In this document: positions 11,082 to 22,840 of the stretch, one piece after another
How the letters are laid out: the number at the start of each line of letters is the position of its first letter
Numbering within the stretch: the stretch's first letter is position 1
NCBI GenBank assembly: GCA_023213395.1
Contig: CM041465.1
Location: forward strand, 182,287,741 to 182,351,740
Origin: Cycas panzhihuaensis
Taxonomy: Eukaryota > Cycadophyta
Length of the DNA stretch: 64,000 bases
Direction: 5' to 3'
Translations under genes and position numbers: made by a program
Notes under the pieces: model-generated
Told to the model about the DNA's origin: nothing
Database searches by the model: none
The model's input: the letters and a program-made list of their open reading frames with translations, nothing else

Positions 11082-11394
11082 TGTTAATCCATAAAATATT
11101 ATATTATTGTAATTACCCCTTTGATGTGTACTATGGGGTTATGATGTACACATTTTTTTATGTTATAGGTTATTAATTGATCAAATGGCTCCTAGATTAT
11201 GATTAGATTGCCAAGTGGTAATATGCACTATAAATATATATTAGTTTAACATAATGCAATTGGAAGTAGTCATTTCCCACAAGTAGCTTATGTTATATGT
11301 TTGTACATATTATTCTTTATTTATTTGACCTACATGCCTTATATTTCATAGTCTTACATGATCTTAGACCTATTTTGGACATTTATTTCTAATA
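11082..11394 (+). repeat. LardB2 5' LTR
   Basis: Starts TGTTAATCCATAAAATATT; relative to LardB1 it lacks a few bases after TGTT. It ends TTTATTTCTAATA, directly followed by AGTGGTATTGTAGC (primer-site remnant). Confidence 0.88.
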
Positions 11395-13511
11395 AGTGGT
11401 ATTGTAGCTATCTTTACTTATACCCTTTTTTTTTTTTTATGTTTACTATTAGAGCCCTAGTTCATGCCTATTTTGACCCCAGTTAGGTTGTAAGACTATG
11501 GGTGTGTCCACCTATTAAGGGTTAATTTTGAACTTATTTTAAGTATGCTTGCATGTGACCAGTGATAAGAGTAGCCTATTTGTTTATTAAGTAAGATTTT
11601 GGTATAAGTTATTGATAGTTTTAAACTATAATTTGTAAGGCACCTAAAGTGTATTGATACCTATATATGAAAATCCAATAAGAGTGTAGGTGTTGCAATT
11701 ATCTTAAATCCCACAAAGGTTTGTTGCATGTTTGATTCATTTTTGGATTGGTTATTTATATGCTTTGCTAGTATACATGTAAGCATTACATATGAGTATG
11801 AGAACAGAGCTTCAGATACAAGCCTGATTATCTTATTAAAGCCAATGATGTGGTAGGTAAGCCATTATTTCTTGTGCCATGTGATAAAGTAATCATGATT
11901 AATGAGGAGGGTTTTATAGCATGAATTAATGTAATAGATGGGTTGGCTTATTTTAAGGATACTAATATGTTTAGGACTTTAATGCTAAGCTTAATGATTG
12001 TAAGAGAACAAAGGTTATGCTAGCTAGTAAGTGTATACAATGAAGGTTTGCAAGTTTATTGGGGTTCTTGTTCAAAGCACATTACACCATTCAACAATTT
12101 GAAAGTTGAAATGTTATTTAATGGTGAAAGTGCTATATGATGGTGAGATCCCTTTCACTTCAGAATTGCAATAGTTTATAAAGAGAATATGAGATTTAAA
12201 TAAAGATTAATAGGTAGCTTGTATGATATTTTTGAGTTATAGTAGTTTGCATCAAGGGTTTATACTACTATGTGAAGGATTTTGATCATTTTTCTCTATA
12301 TTTCTCTATTGGGAGCTATCATTTCTTATAAATGATAGATCGGTGAAACGATTATATTATGAAGAGGATTTAACATTAATTAGGCACTCTATTTGGTTGC
12401 TAAGTTGTCTTGGCAATGCTTTGGGCATTTAGAGTAGATTCTTGGTGTTTTGGACACCTCCCAATATGAACATCTCAAAGCCAAGCATGTTTTTAGTATC
12501 TCTAAATGTGGTAGCACTTGCAAATATGATAAATATAGTGCTCATAGTATTTGACTATGTGTTAACCAACTTTGATGTATATTAGCTAAATTTGAGAAGA
12601 GATGAGTAATATTTCACTATATTGGGCACTTTCCAATACGGATTTTTTGTTTCTTAGCATGTATTTGAGGGTGTATAACCCTTATGTGTGGTTAGATCTA
12701 AATTTTAGTAGCTCCCAAATTAAGAAATGATGAAAAATCGAAGTGTGGGAATCGCTAAAAGCTCTACAGTTATGCGCAAGTCATGTATGTCAAATGAATT
12801 TTTACAAGTTTGATTTTTTATAAACTAATGTTTATAAATATTATAAGGTGAAATTAAAGTATTTTATAATGTTTATTAAAGTTTGTAAGCTTGGTTGTAT
12901 GAATGTTATAAAGTGATTAGGAGCCAAACATAAAAGTTTCTTTTTTTTGTTTTTTTTTACTTTTTTACTTGAAAGGGTACTTGTGCATATAAAAATGACC
13001 ATATCTCTCTCTCTCATACAACATCATAATTGAGTGTCATTAGTTGCATTATAAATCTAACTTATGGAGTATTCTAATAAGTAGCCACATAATATGCTTT
13101 GAAGACATTTTAAGGTAGTTTTAATAGTGAAATTCAAACTTTAGTTTGACAAGGTATTAAAATGGAGCCTGTGCCTAGAAAAAAAAGGTGATTTCTCACA
13201 TGTTTTTGTTCATATAACCATTTTTACAAGTTTGTTCTACTATATAGTATATAGAGTTGAGGGTTTTTAGCTTGATTTTTCTCTTAAAGGTACAACCTCA
13301 ACTAAGAGAGCTAGAAACATGTAAAATGAAAGCAAGTGAAGGCTACTTAGTAGGTAAATATTGGTGAACCATGTATAGGAAGGCTGATCTAGAGGATTGA
13401 TGGGTATAAGGACTGGTTATCGATGTACTCTAGAAAATGTTTAGATTTTATATGAACCCAACATTACATTTGAAGTAATTGTGTGATATGGATTAAATAT
13501 TAAGGGGGGAA

Positions 13512-13833
13512 TGATGGGTAATATGAATCAATGGAATATTAAATTATTGTAATTACCCTTTTGATATGCACTAGGGGGCATGGTACATATACTTCTTCAT
13601 GTTGTAGGTCATTGGTTAACTAAGTGGTTTCTGGATTATGATTGGATATCCAAATGGTAATATATACTATACCTATGTATTAGTTTAATATAATATAATT
13701 AGAAGTGGTCATTTCCCACAAGTAGTTTTTTTTATGTATTTGTACATATTATTCTTTATTTGTTTCACCTATATGCCTTATATAGCATAGTTTTGTATGA
13801 TCTTAGACTTATTTTAAGCATTTATTTCTAATA
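13512..13833 (+). repeat. LardB2 3' LTR
   Basis: Starts TGATGGGTAATATG after the purine tract at 13,502-13,510 and ends TTTATTTCTAATA. The next 27 bases (13,834-13,860) again resemble the start of the element interior rather than flank. Confidence 0.88.
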
Positions 13834-13861
13834 AGTGGTATCATAGTTATCTTTGCTTACC

Positions 13862-16800
13862 CAATCATTCAAATTTCCTGAAAAGAAAATGGCCCAAAGT
13901 TAGAGCACATGGTATGAATATTAGAGTAGTGGATGATCTCTCAATACTCAAACTAAAATTTCCCTGTAAGACCCCTTTGAATACTATTTCTTTTATAGAA
14001 GTTACAATAATATTTAATCATTTGCACAATTACCATAAGTTCCCATTATGATCTCAACACACAACTTTAACAAATATAAATACATTATTCTCACATCTTC
14101 ACATATTAAACTAGTTTATAGCCTCATATTATTTATAGTTTCCTACTAAATTAATCTATTTGGACTATTACACTGTAACCTACCATATGTTTTATACCAT
14201 ATAATTAAGGAGAGGAATGGGAACTCACTCGACCCAATTTCTACCCTAAAAGTCAAAGGAATAAGAACTCACTCAAACCAAGTTCCTTTCATATAAATAA
14301 GAGAGGACTCACTCTATCCTTGAAGGAATATAGAACTCACTTAACCCTAATTTCTTTCATGAACACTATCACAAATGAATAATCTAATGAGATTAAAGTA
14401 CTAGTCCATAAATACACTCATCATACCTACCGATCCAAGCCCTTATATAGGATGATGGTGATTAACAAGGAGTGAATTCATTACATATTATTCCCTTTGG
14501 AATTTAACTTCTAAGATGCCCAAAACAAAGATATTTGTATATCGTTTCTACTTTTTGTCTTGGTTATATATCACAAAAACTCTCTAGAAATCTCAATCTT
14601 TAGTTATGTCTCTAACTTCTTTTGAAAATGATATCATCTCCTTATATATCTATATCTCTCTATAATCCCCTCCAACATGCATCCTTTCTCATTTTTATTA
14701 ATACTATAACTCTTCAGCTTTTAAGACTATTTATATTCTAACACTATAACTCTTTGGCTTCCAATATTGTTCATATTTTAACACTATAACTCTTTAGGTT
14801 CTAAGACTATTCACATTTTAACACTTTAACTTTTCAATATGAATGGATTAGATTAAGTCATATAGACCATTATTTCACTACCTAGATCATTGCTCATATT
14901 ATTTTCTTCATTCCCTTCATATCTAGTAACTTGTAAACTCATTCAACATTTTTTGGCTTTTCCCTTAGAAATCTATGAGACATGAGATTTTCCTTCAATT
15001 TTGTCCTTTCCAATTAGATGGCCTAAAACTTATCACTTAATCTCCATCAAACAATTGAGATTTGACATAACTATGGCTTGCTTTTTTTTTTTTCCCTCTT
15101 TATATGTTGATCAATAGTTATAATTACATCTATAACTCCATATGTGACTTAATTCTATATTGTGACTTCAATCCATTATGCCTTTCCTTGCCTCATAACT
15201 CTTCCTCTAAGGGTCTACACCCTAGATTAAATCTTAAAGCACCATCTAGCAATTATTGTTTATCCGTATGACTCTATTTTATCCTTCATCTTACCTTTGT
15301 TGATTAACAATTAAGATTAACTCTAACACCTTCTATTTAATGGTCCTTATTATAACTCACAACTCTACATATCTCATAAGTTATGACTCGCACCTTAAGT
15401 GATGTTCAGCTTAATAATTTACTTACCATTTATGAGATATAAGATGCGGTTAAAGTCTTAAACTCATACTCATGCTTCTCCTCCTAATTTTTGCTTTAAC
15501 TTATGAGATGTGAGATGTAGTATTTCTCTATGTCTCACACTTGTGCTTTCCATTATCTAAACACTAGTTTTTTCCTTACATCTATGAGATATGAGATACA
15601 TGTTATCTTTATGCTCTAACTTTACAAAACTAACCAAGTCAAATAGTGGACTCCCTTATAACTATAGCCTTTTTAACATGCTTCTGCATTGCTTTGGTAG
15701 TCCTTCGATGCTTTATAAGGCTCAACTCACATAAGCTCCTTGAACTCTTCACACATGCTTAGGGTATTATATACATAAAGGGGATACTCCCACATCACAC
15801 TCTAATAGAGTTATAAAAGTTTCATATTCTCCTATGGCTAATCTCTTACAGAGCTTTTTCTCTTTATTCTTCCCTCACTCATATCATGTGCTTCCCCATA
15901 TAATATTATCTTATCTGAGCAATTTAATTTACTTTTTATATTAGAGAGAATACTAAAAATAATTTATAATACTATAAGTGTTAGTATATATTTACATATA
16001 ATTATAAAGGTCTTGGCCTTGGGTATAATCCTATAAACTAATAATAAGATGATGCATTCTTTTACTTGATGGAGTATGGGATAAACATCCATCTCATAAT
16101 GGGATATTCTACTTAAAATATTACACTTTTGAGTTTTTACATTTTTACATCATAAGGCTCTATAACTTATTATCCTTATCAACCTTTTCATCCATCTGTG
16201 AAATCATGAAGTTTATATCTTAGACTCACTTCTTAAAATCTTACATTTTCATGTTTTCATAATATAAGGCTTCGTTGTTTCTTATTCTTTATGAGCTTTT
16301 TATTATTTTTCAAAGTTATGAAACCTAAGGTCAAGATTTTTATAAAGGAGCCTTCCATTTAAGATTTATCCATTTCACTCACTTGTTATTCTACATCTTT
16401 ACATTTTTGTGACATAAGGCTTTACAATTTCTTATCTTTATCAATCTTTCTATTCATCTATGAAATCACAAAGTCTAAAGTCTAGGTCCATTACTCACAA
16501 TTATATACACCTTTATTGGTCTTTTAACATTGTCATTGGTATTCAAACATCCAAAGACTATAGAGTTGTGAAGTTGTAAAACTACAAAATCATAAGATAT
16601 GACCACCCTAAACCTTTTACAAAGCATGAAGTTTGAAACCTAAAGTTGAACATTTAAGAGTCGTGAAATTGTTAATACCTAAATCCATGAAATTATAAAA
16701 TACCACCACTTTGAAGCTTTAAAGGGTTTTAATAGAATTACGAGTTATTACTAGAATTTACAATTATTTAAATACAGTGTGGAAGACTCATTAAGCTTTT

Positions 16801-17000
16801 TCCTCTTTAACATGTTATTGTGTTGAAGTAGGTTACATAACCAAACTTAAATTTATGATCACTTCATAATATGAAAATAACTTATTAAAATGAACAAAGA
16901 AGAGCAATACTTGAGATGATTTCAAGAGTAACCTTTGTGTTATCTAAATTATCACAAGACTAATATGGGGAATTCATCTTGCCATGAGTTATAAAATTAC
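13862..17000. other. AT-rich intergenic stretch with diverged short tandem repeats
   Basis: No protein-coding or RNA gene seen. It contains a 40 bp tandem array at 14,703-14,840 and loosely repeated segments carrying GAACTCACT at 14,225-14,345. Three diverged units keyed by ATAAGGCT lie at about 16,152, 16,264 and 16,413. Part of it may be remaining LTR or leader of GypA; the boundary could not be found by eye. Confidence 0.6.
14703..14840 (+). repeat. 40 bp minisatellite, three full units and a partial fourth
   Basis: Units start at 14,703, 14,743 and 14,783, each beginning ACTATAACTCTT and ending TTAAC or CTAAC, exactly 40 bp long with about 15-25 percent mismatch. A fourth, decayed unit starts ACTTTAACTTTT at 14,823. 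Confidence 0.88.
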
Positions 17001-17018
17001 TTATAATTCATCATCACA

Positions 17019-17100
17019 CATAGATACACACACATACACATGCACACACACACCCGCGCGCGCGCGTGAATACACATACAAGCATATGCATGTGTGTGTG
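17019..17100 (+). repeat. Compound CA/CG/TG microsatellite
   Basis: CA-rich repeats, then CCGCGCGCGCGCGTG at about 17,053-17,067, then TG repeats to 17,100. It sits immediately before the readable part of GypD and disrupts or replaces the reverse transcriptase sequence expected there. Confidence 0.9.
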
Positions 17101-17119
17101 TTATTCTTATATTATTCTT

Positions 17120-17690
17120 CAACATTAAAATCTATAATAATAGAATTAGTAGTACTTACTCTAGTTAACTTAAAAGGGGATAATAAGAAGTTCATCAAAG
17201 GGTATGCTCATACTATAGCTTTCATAATAGATAACACTAAGAATTATGCCTTTCTATATAATCACAAAGCAAAAAGGGCATTGAAGAACTTGAATAGAAG
17301 ATAATAACTTCACTAATTCTCACAATTCCATATTTCTTAAAACCATTTATTTTAGAATGCAATGCTTCAAGTGAAAGATTAAGAGTAGGTCTTATGCAAG
17401 ATAATAAGCTAATAGCATTTGAAAGTAGTAAATACAAAAAAAAAAAAATTTAAGCACATTTATAAGAAAGAAATACTTGCCATTATGGACACCAAAAGTA
17501 AGTAGAGATAATGCTTATTAGGCAACAAATTTTAGGCTAAGATGGATCATGGCAACCTTAAATATCTTCTTAAGTAGCCCACATTGTCTAATGAACAACA
17601 AAAATAGATAAGTAAGTTTTAGGCCTTTGAGTTTAAAATAATATATAAAAAATAAAAAGAAGAAGCTAACGTACTCCCAAGGGTAGATGA
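17120..17690 (+). pseudogene. GypD reverse transcriptase end and RNase H
   Basis: Motifs in order: KKFIKGYAH (family YRKFIKGYA), PYFLKPFILECNASSERL (family F.KPFILECDASGEGIGAVL, where the catalytic D is replaced by N), LMQDNKLIAFESSKY, YKKEILAIM, and MDHGNLKYLLK (family TDHRSLKYLL). This places it in the Ty3/gypsy RNase H. Several stops are present. Confidence 0.85.
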
Positions 17691-17699
17691 GGGACTATC

Positions 17700-18620
17700 C
17701 TCTTAGGCAATCACCATTATAGCTACATAATAGATAAGGAAATTTCAAGAAGAATATTCCTAAGACTAAGACACATCGAAAGTCATTCACTAATTACAAG
17801 CACATATAGAAAGGAGGAATACTATGGTATAAAGGAAGAATATGCTTAATTCTAAATTTGAAGATCAAGGACATCATACTATAAGAATATCACACTTCTT
17901 CGATTACAAGGCATATAATGGTAAATAAAACATATAAGGACATTTGGTGATCCCATTTTAGGAATGACATAAAAAGGATATGATTAAATTTATATCCAAG
18001 TATGTGATGTGCTAACAATAGAAGGGAAAGAATGTAAAGTCACTAAGGTTACTCCAACCCCTCTATATTCTAAAATAGTAATGATGGGACATTTCTATAG
18101 ACTTTATTACTAGGATACCAAACTTAGAGGGGAGGAATACCCTTTATATCATTATGGATATATTATTGAAGTACACCTAATTTTGAAGAATCTAATCAAA
18201 TTTCAAGGCTAAGCAAATAACATTGCTCTTTATTACATGGGATCCCATATATAATAATCAATGACTATGATTCCAAGTCCATATGCAAAATTTGAAAGGA
18301 ATTATTTTTACTATTGTGTATAAAGTTAACGATGAGCATAACCTACCACTTATAAATAAATTGGCAAATATAAATAGATAATAAATACCTCAAAGGGTAC
18401 TTAAGGTTATTTGTTATAGGTAAATGAAATCATTAGCATAGATGATTACATCTTATAGAATCATAATATAATACTACTTATCATACATTAGTAAGACTAT
18501 CGTAATTTTAGGTTCTCCATTGGTACAAACTATAATCACTTATAAATAAAATTCATATCTTAGTGATAAAGGAATAACTTGAATGAGTGAATAATATTAC
18601 ACATCCTAAAGCATAACCTC
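17700..18620 (+). pseudogene. GypD integrase, heavily degraded
   Basis: The clearest piece is HKKDMIKFISKYVMC followed by a gapped Q-KGKNVKSLRLLQPL (about 17,967-18,060). It matches the zinc-binding end and linker of chromovirus integrase (MK.D...FV..C..CQ.NKGE....GLLQPL). Further fragments to 18,620 only loosely follow the catalytic core, and I cannot point to an intact D-D-E triad. Confidence 0.65.
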
Positions 18621-18929
18621 AACATTACACAAAATATAATAAAGTGATAGGTAGATCTCAATAGATCTAAGTGATATTTTAATTTTAGAGATTAGGGATA
18701 TCTAAGATTTCAACCATATAAATAAGCTTCAATAAATAAGAATTGTAGGAAGAAGTTTTAATGAAAGCTCAATGGTCCCTACCAAATTTACAAAAGGATA
18801 TGCGAAGTTGCATACCAAATAACTATACCCACACATAAAATTTACTTTTCATATATCTTACTTAAAGAGGAAGATAGACAAAAAGATAGTCTTTGAGTTG
18901 AAACTACTAGAACTTGATGAAGAAGGGTA

Positions 18930-19100
18930 GTTAGTATCAAAGTTAGAAATTATTCTTTAAGTCTACTTAAGATAACTATAGAGTTAATATATTAATGGGT
19001 ATCTTACTAAATAGAAGAGCATAGAGGAAGAGGATATAACATGGGGGAGTGAAGCATGGAAGAAATGACACCCATTAGCACATATGCTTTGAGGTTAAAG
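18930..19100 (+). pseudogene. GypD chromodomain-like tail
   Basis: After a GPYQIYKRICEVAYQI piece (family GPF.V..RIG.VAYRL), short readings in shifting frames resemble the chromovirus tail: EEVV-like residues, then TWGSEAWKK around 19,048-19,074 (family ATWE). The purine tract follows about 35 bases later. The chromodomain call rests on order and a few residues only. Confidence 0.45.
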
Positions 19101-19119
19101 CATGTTAAGAGGAGGGGAA

Positions 19120-19650
19120 TTATTGTGTACCTACTTACCAAGAGATGAAGGAACTTTTAAGAATAAGTATTTTATAATTGTAACCTTAAATTTTTTAGAA
19201 TCAAGTTGTAAAATATACTATAAGATAATTATGCCAATTTTAGGTTTGTAGTTTTGAAAATGCATTATTAAAGCTAACTTCACTTTTAAATTATTAATTA
19301 TTTCAAGGGACAACCCTAACCTAAAATAATATGAGATTTAGATGTGTAATCATATATAAGGAATAAATGAGTTATTTACAAGATTTATCTTTTGAGGTTT
19401 TTTCTTCTGTTATCTCCTTTTAGAAGGAGGTGTTATTTTTAAAGGGTTCCCTTGTCTTAAAGAGGGTTAGAAGTTGTAGGAGGCATTCTACTATATTGTG
19501 AACATATTGTAAATAGGGATATGTTATATTATTAGATACCACCTTATTTGTATTGCAAAGTTATTTAGTTTTATTTCATTCTTTTATGTATTACCATATT
19601 GCTGTCAAATTAACACTTCTTTATTATAATGCAATCTAGAGTTATTATTG
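19120..19650 (+). repeat. Probable GypD 3' LTR
   Basis: Begins after the purine tract GAGGAGGGGA at about 19,120 with TATTGTGTACC. It contains LTR-like 3' sequence (AGAGGGTTAGAAG, then T-rich tail). No second copy is present in the window, so the ends are approximate. Confidence 0.5.
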
Positions 19651-19748
19651 ATATTTTATTTTTAAATTTTTTTATATGTGGTAGCACTCCAATATTTCCA
19701 TTATTATCTACCATCAAAATTAATAAGCAACTTCAAAGGGTTGATATA

Positions 19749-19823
19749 ATACATATACACACACATATATGTGTGCATGCATGTGCGTGTATATATGTAT
19801 GTGTGTGTGCACGCACGCACGCA

Positions 19824-19868
<45 letters not shown>

Positions 19869-19881
19869 GTATGTATGTATA
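19749..19881. repeat. 133 bp uninterrupted alternating purine-pyrimidine tract
   Basis: Every step from 19,749 to 19,881 alternates purine and pyrimidine, through AT, AC, GT, GC and CG dinucleotides. The core is GCACGCACGCACGCACGCGC followed by a long AC run. This is the sequence type known to favour left-handed Z-DNA. Short readings across it, rich in H and T or in V and C, are microsatellite translations, not genes. Confidence 0.95.
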
Positions 19882-19899
19882 AAGTCATTGAAATTATCC

Positions 19900-21890
19900 A
19901 ATTTATGTGTTCCCAATAATTTGATTTATGATCATTATAATATATTAGAATCAAAATAACAATTTGAATATTAGTTCTATATGGGTATTTAGGTGTATTT
20001 TCGATCCCTGTAAATGGGATTGATGGGTTGACATAGAGAAGACTAAATATATAAGATATTTAAGCTTGATACATGATAAAAGTAATTTTGAATTTACAAC
20101 TGATAATATCTTCTAAGATTTTGAGTTGGTAGATACTTGGTTTTACTATAGCCTATAAAAAAAGGGTATAAGTCATCCAATTTTCACCTAAGTATTATTA
20201 TATAGATTTTATTTATACTTATAAAGGTGAATTAACATTATTGTAGTGGTTGCCTCAAGTTTGCTAATAACTGGCAAGTTTTGGTTACTATAGGACTAAA
20301 CCGCTTACTAAATTTTAAGTTCATGTAAAAAGGAGCCATATCATTCTCCTAAATGATCATTTAAGTATATATCACAATCTCTTGTTTACTCCAAATTTTA
20401 AAAGGAAAGACTAGAGAAGCATAAACATCCCTTAAGACTAGATGACAAGGAGTTACATGCTATGGAAATTAGAGAACACAATCGAGATGAAAAAAATAAG
20501 ACCCTTTTTACATTAGTAAGTGTGTAAAATAAAGTGGGGGTCACATGTGAGACCAATAAATATTATTTATATCTATTCAAAATTTTTTTAGTTAGACAAA
20601 AATCTACTAATATACCACTTAATATATCAAGGATAAAAAGGGTTTGCAGTTACATAAAGTGGTTTACTTAGGAAGGAATAAATGAGGGTGAAAGAGGAGG
20701 GAAGGGGGGGTGGGACTTAACAAATAAACCTATAAATTTTATTTAATGCCATTTTGATTTGTCATATTCATATCAAGTTGTGATTATGTTTCATCATGTT
20801 CCTGCCAAGCTTTAGTTATTTATCAAATTTATCTTATTTATGTCTTCACTTTTTTAGAATTATTGTTGTTTTTGAACTTCTTATCTTTGTCTTCATAACT
20901 TCATCTAAACCTATAAATTATAATAAGAGTGTTTTTACTTCAAGTTGTTATTAAGCTTTAGTTATTTATTTGTTTTGTCCTATTTTAGCTATTACAACTC
21001 TACTATTCATGGCCTTTGAACTTTAGTTATTTGTTATCTTTCACATGTCTTTGTTTTTATGATTAAGTTTTCACAACTTTCGAGCTCGAGTTAATTTCGT
21101 CTTCAAGGGTTCTTACCAAGCTTTGAAGGGTTTTCATGACTTTATTTGAGTTTGTTAAAGGTTTTAAAGAGTTTGTCCACAACTTGTTAAGGGTTTTATT
21201 ATGAAGCAAAGAAAAGTGCAAATTGGTAATTCAACCTAAAGATATATGTTAAAGGCTAGAGGGTTGACTATACAACCAAGTGAAATGAAAGCTTCTTATT
21301 GAGATTACCTTGTCCTTATATCTTCTATTTTGTGTTTGTTTTCTACTTTTTCATTAGATGTATGGTAAGCTTAACCACCTCTTACTCCATGCTTACGATT
21401 GGAAATGGTATATGTATAAAGGGGCAACCATGCATTGTAATTTTGTGTAGTCTATCTATATCAACCATGTTAATGATGCTTTATAACCCTTTACTTGATC
21501 ATGGAATTCCATAGTGACAAACCTCTCATCCATGTTATTAATTCGTTAAAGAAGACAATTGTTCTCTCATATGACTCCATAATAAAGGCTCAACCACTTA
21601 GGCAACTAACCATAAATACAAGTATATTTTAAGAATTAGGGCATAATGCAAAATAGTGTGAGAAATATTAGGGTGTAATTATTTTCATTCATGGTAGTTC
21701 ATTAATGTATGGCATTTGATGTGATTACATGAGATCAACTTTGAATAATTTCTCAATCACAATCATCTTAAATTATTCTTCGACGGTCACTTAGTAAAGC
21801 ATAATATAATTAATTAGACATGTGATTAATATGAAAAATCTTTGTTACACCACAATCCTTCCATGAAAGACAATTATAATTCGAATCTGA
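19900..21890. other. AT-rich stretch without recognised features
   Basis: No conserved protein, LTR pair or RNA gene recognised on either strand. A GGAGGGAAGGGGGGGTGGG purine run occurs at about 20,696-20,714 and could be a polypurine tract of an unseen decayed element. Confidence 0.5.
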
Positions 21891-22124
21891 ACAATATAGA
21901 TGCCAACCCATGTGTACGTTACGAACTGTCCCAAATTTCCACGTAAGCGGGGACGCCAAGCCCCGGACACGTGGCTGGCGTTCCCTACACTACATCGAGC
22001 ATTGACTGATTTGAAAAAGACGGGGTTTCTGGCACGACCCCAGAGGATGCATATTATATGCTATGAGTTTGCCTCTTCTGCAAGAAAAAGCTCCGGCAAA
22101 CACAACTATTTATTCATCGTCTCC

Positions 22125-22178
22125 GACTGCAGAATTTCAAGATAATTCGCGGACTGCAGAATTTCAAGATAATTCGCG
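22125..22178 (+). repeat. Perfect 27 bp tandem duplication
   Basis: GACTGCAGAATTTCAAGATA followed by ATTCGCG occurs at 22,125-22,151 and again without change at 22,152-22,178. It lies 15 bases upstream of the candidate start codon at 22,194, so it would be in the 5' untranslated region or core promoter of that gene. Confidence 0.97.
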
Positions 22179-22193
22179 GCAATTTGTAAGGAG

Positions 22194-22340
22194 ATGGAGA
22201 TGGAAAACACATTGATACAGAGGTTGCAGGATCTGCAGAAACAGCTGGGTAAGAAGCAAACATTCGAAGCAGCTGCGTCGTCCCTGGCCCTGATGATGCA
22301 CCATCACTATGCTGCTGCTTCCCTTGCTCTCCAACAGATG
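22194..22340 (+). CDS. Candidate first coding exon of a host gene, unknown product
   Basis: ATG at 22,194 opens 49 codons (exactly 147 bases) ending in CAACAGATG, directly before GTAAAG at 22,341, a good plant 5' splice donor. The peptide begins with a charged, probably helical segment (LIQRLQDLQKQLGKKQTFE), followed by an alanine- and histidine-rich stretch (SSLALMMHHHYAAASLAL). I do not recognise the family. The region 21,900-22,840 is clearly GC-richer than its surroundings and has no retroelement motif, as expected of a promoter plus first exon. Reading on past the donor gives a 100-codon frame whose second half has different composition, supporting an intron there. No further exon was identified, so it could also be a captured gene fragment. 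Confidence 0.45.
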
Positions 22341-22840
22341 GTAAAGATGCATCCCCGTTTCCCATTAATCATCCCCACGATTTACCCTAATTTGTTGTAC
22401 AAATACCCTTGGGATACGAAATTGTGGTTGCAATTACATCATCACTCGACTTATCTTATTAGTATCGGTAGCAGAGAAATCATTACTGGAATCTAAAATC
22501 AATATGCAGAAATTTATAATGTATCGAAGCATCTTATCTATTTGTTCACGACCTATAAGTTTTTGTGCGAAGCCATCAACGACCTTTGGGATCCATCTCC
22601 TCCACGAGGGCGCTCTTAGGGTAGGGCACATCTGTATTTAGTCGATGCCAGGGCACATGATATCCTGGACTATTAGCACTCAGATTATTGTGTCAGAATA
22701 CATTGACCGCAGACGTCATTCACTCCTGCTGGCTAATGCCACACAAAAAAGAGTGCGGGTGGCCGTTCGTTGGTCTAAAACCATACGTTGCCTGGTTCAT
22801 GATATGATGCTACTTGTAATGAACCGTTGACAATATTATT
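22341..22840. other. Continuation of GC-richer island, possible intron
   Basis: Mixed-composition DNA without a convincing exon. Short frames at 22,645-22,830 (plus) and 22,631-22,434 (minus) have no recognisable motif. Confidence 0.35.

Larger units (their letters stand above)
11082..13833 (+). mobile_element. LardB2: second member of the LardB non-autonomous family
   Basis: LTRs at 11,082-11,394 and 13,512-13,833 align with those of LardB1, on the opposite strand. The interior shares blocks with LardB1: the complement of 2,200-2,340 aligns with about 11,395-11,600. An AGTGGTATTGTAGC primer-site remnant follows the 5' LTR, and the polypurine tract AAGGGGGGA is at 13,502-13,510. No coding potential is seen in the 2.1 kb interior. 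Both LTRs end CTAATA instead of CTAACA. No matching TSD is found, and the 3' LTR is itself followed by a primer-site-like remnant. Confidence 0.88.
17110..19120 (+). mobile_element. GypD: decayed 3' half of a chromovirus-type gypsy element
   Basis: Plus-strand order is end of reverse transcriptase, RNase H, integrase, then chromodomain-like sequence, purine tract and 3' LTR. No gag, protease or 5' LTR is recognisable to the left, where AT-rich repeats and a microsatellite occur. Stops and frameshifts are frequent. The GAGGAGGGGA purine tract at 19,109-19,118 marks the 3' LTR start, which extends to roughly 19,650 (end not resolved). Confidence 0.8.

Noticed and set aside
16984-17304. 106-codon frame on the plus strand
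   Set aside because: First half is microsatellite translation; only the last part (from about 17,150) is meaningful, as the gypsy reverse transcriptase end described under GypD.
19629-19959. Several 60-96 codon frames rich in H/T or V/C
   Set aside because: Translations of the alternating CA/TG microsatellite; no start context or homology.
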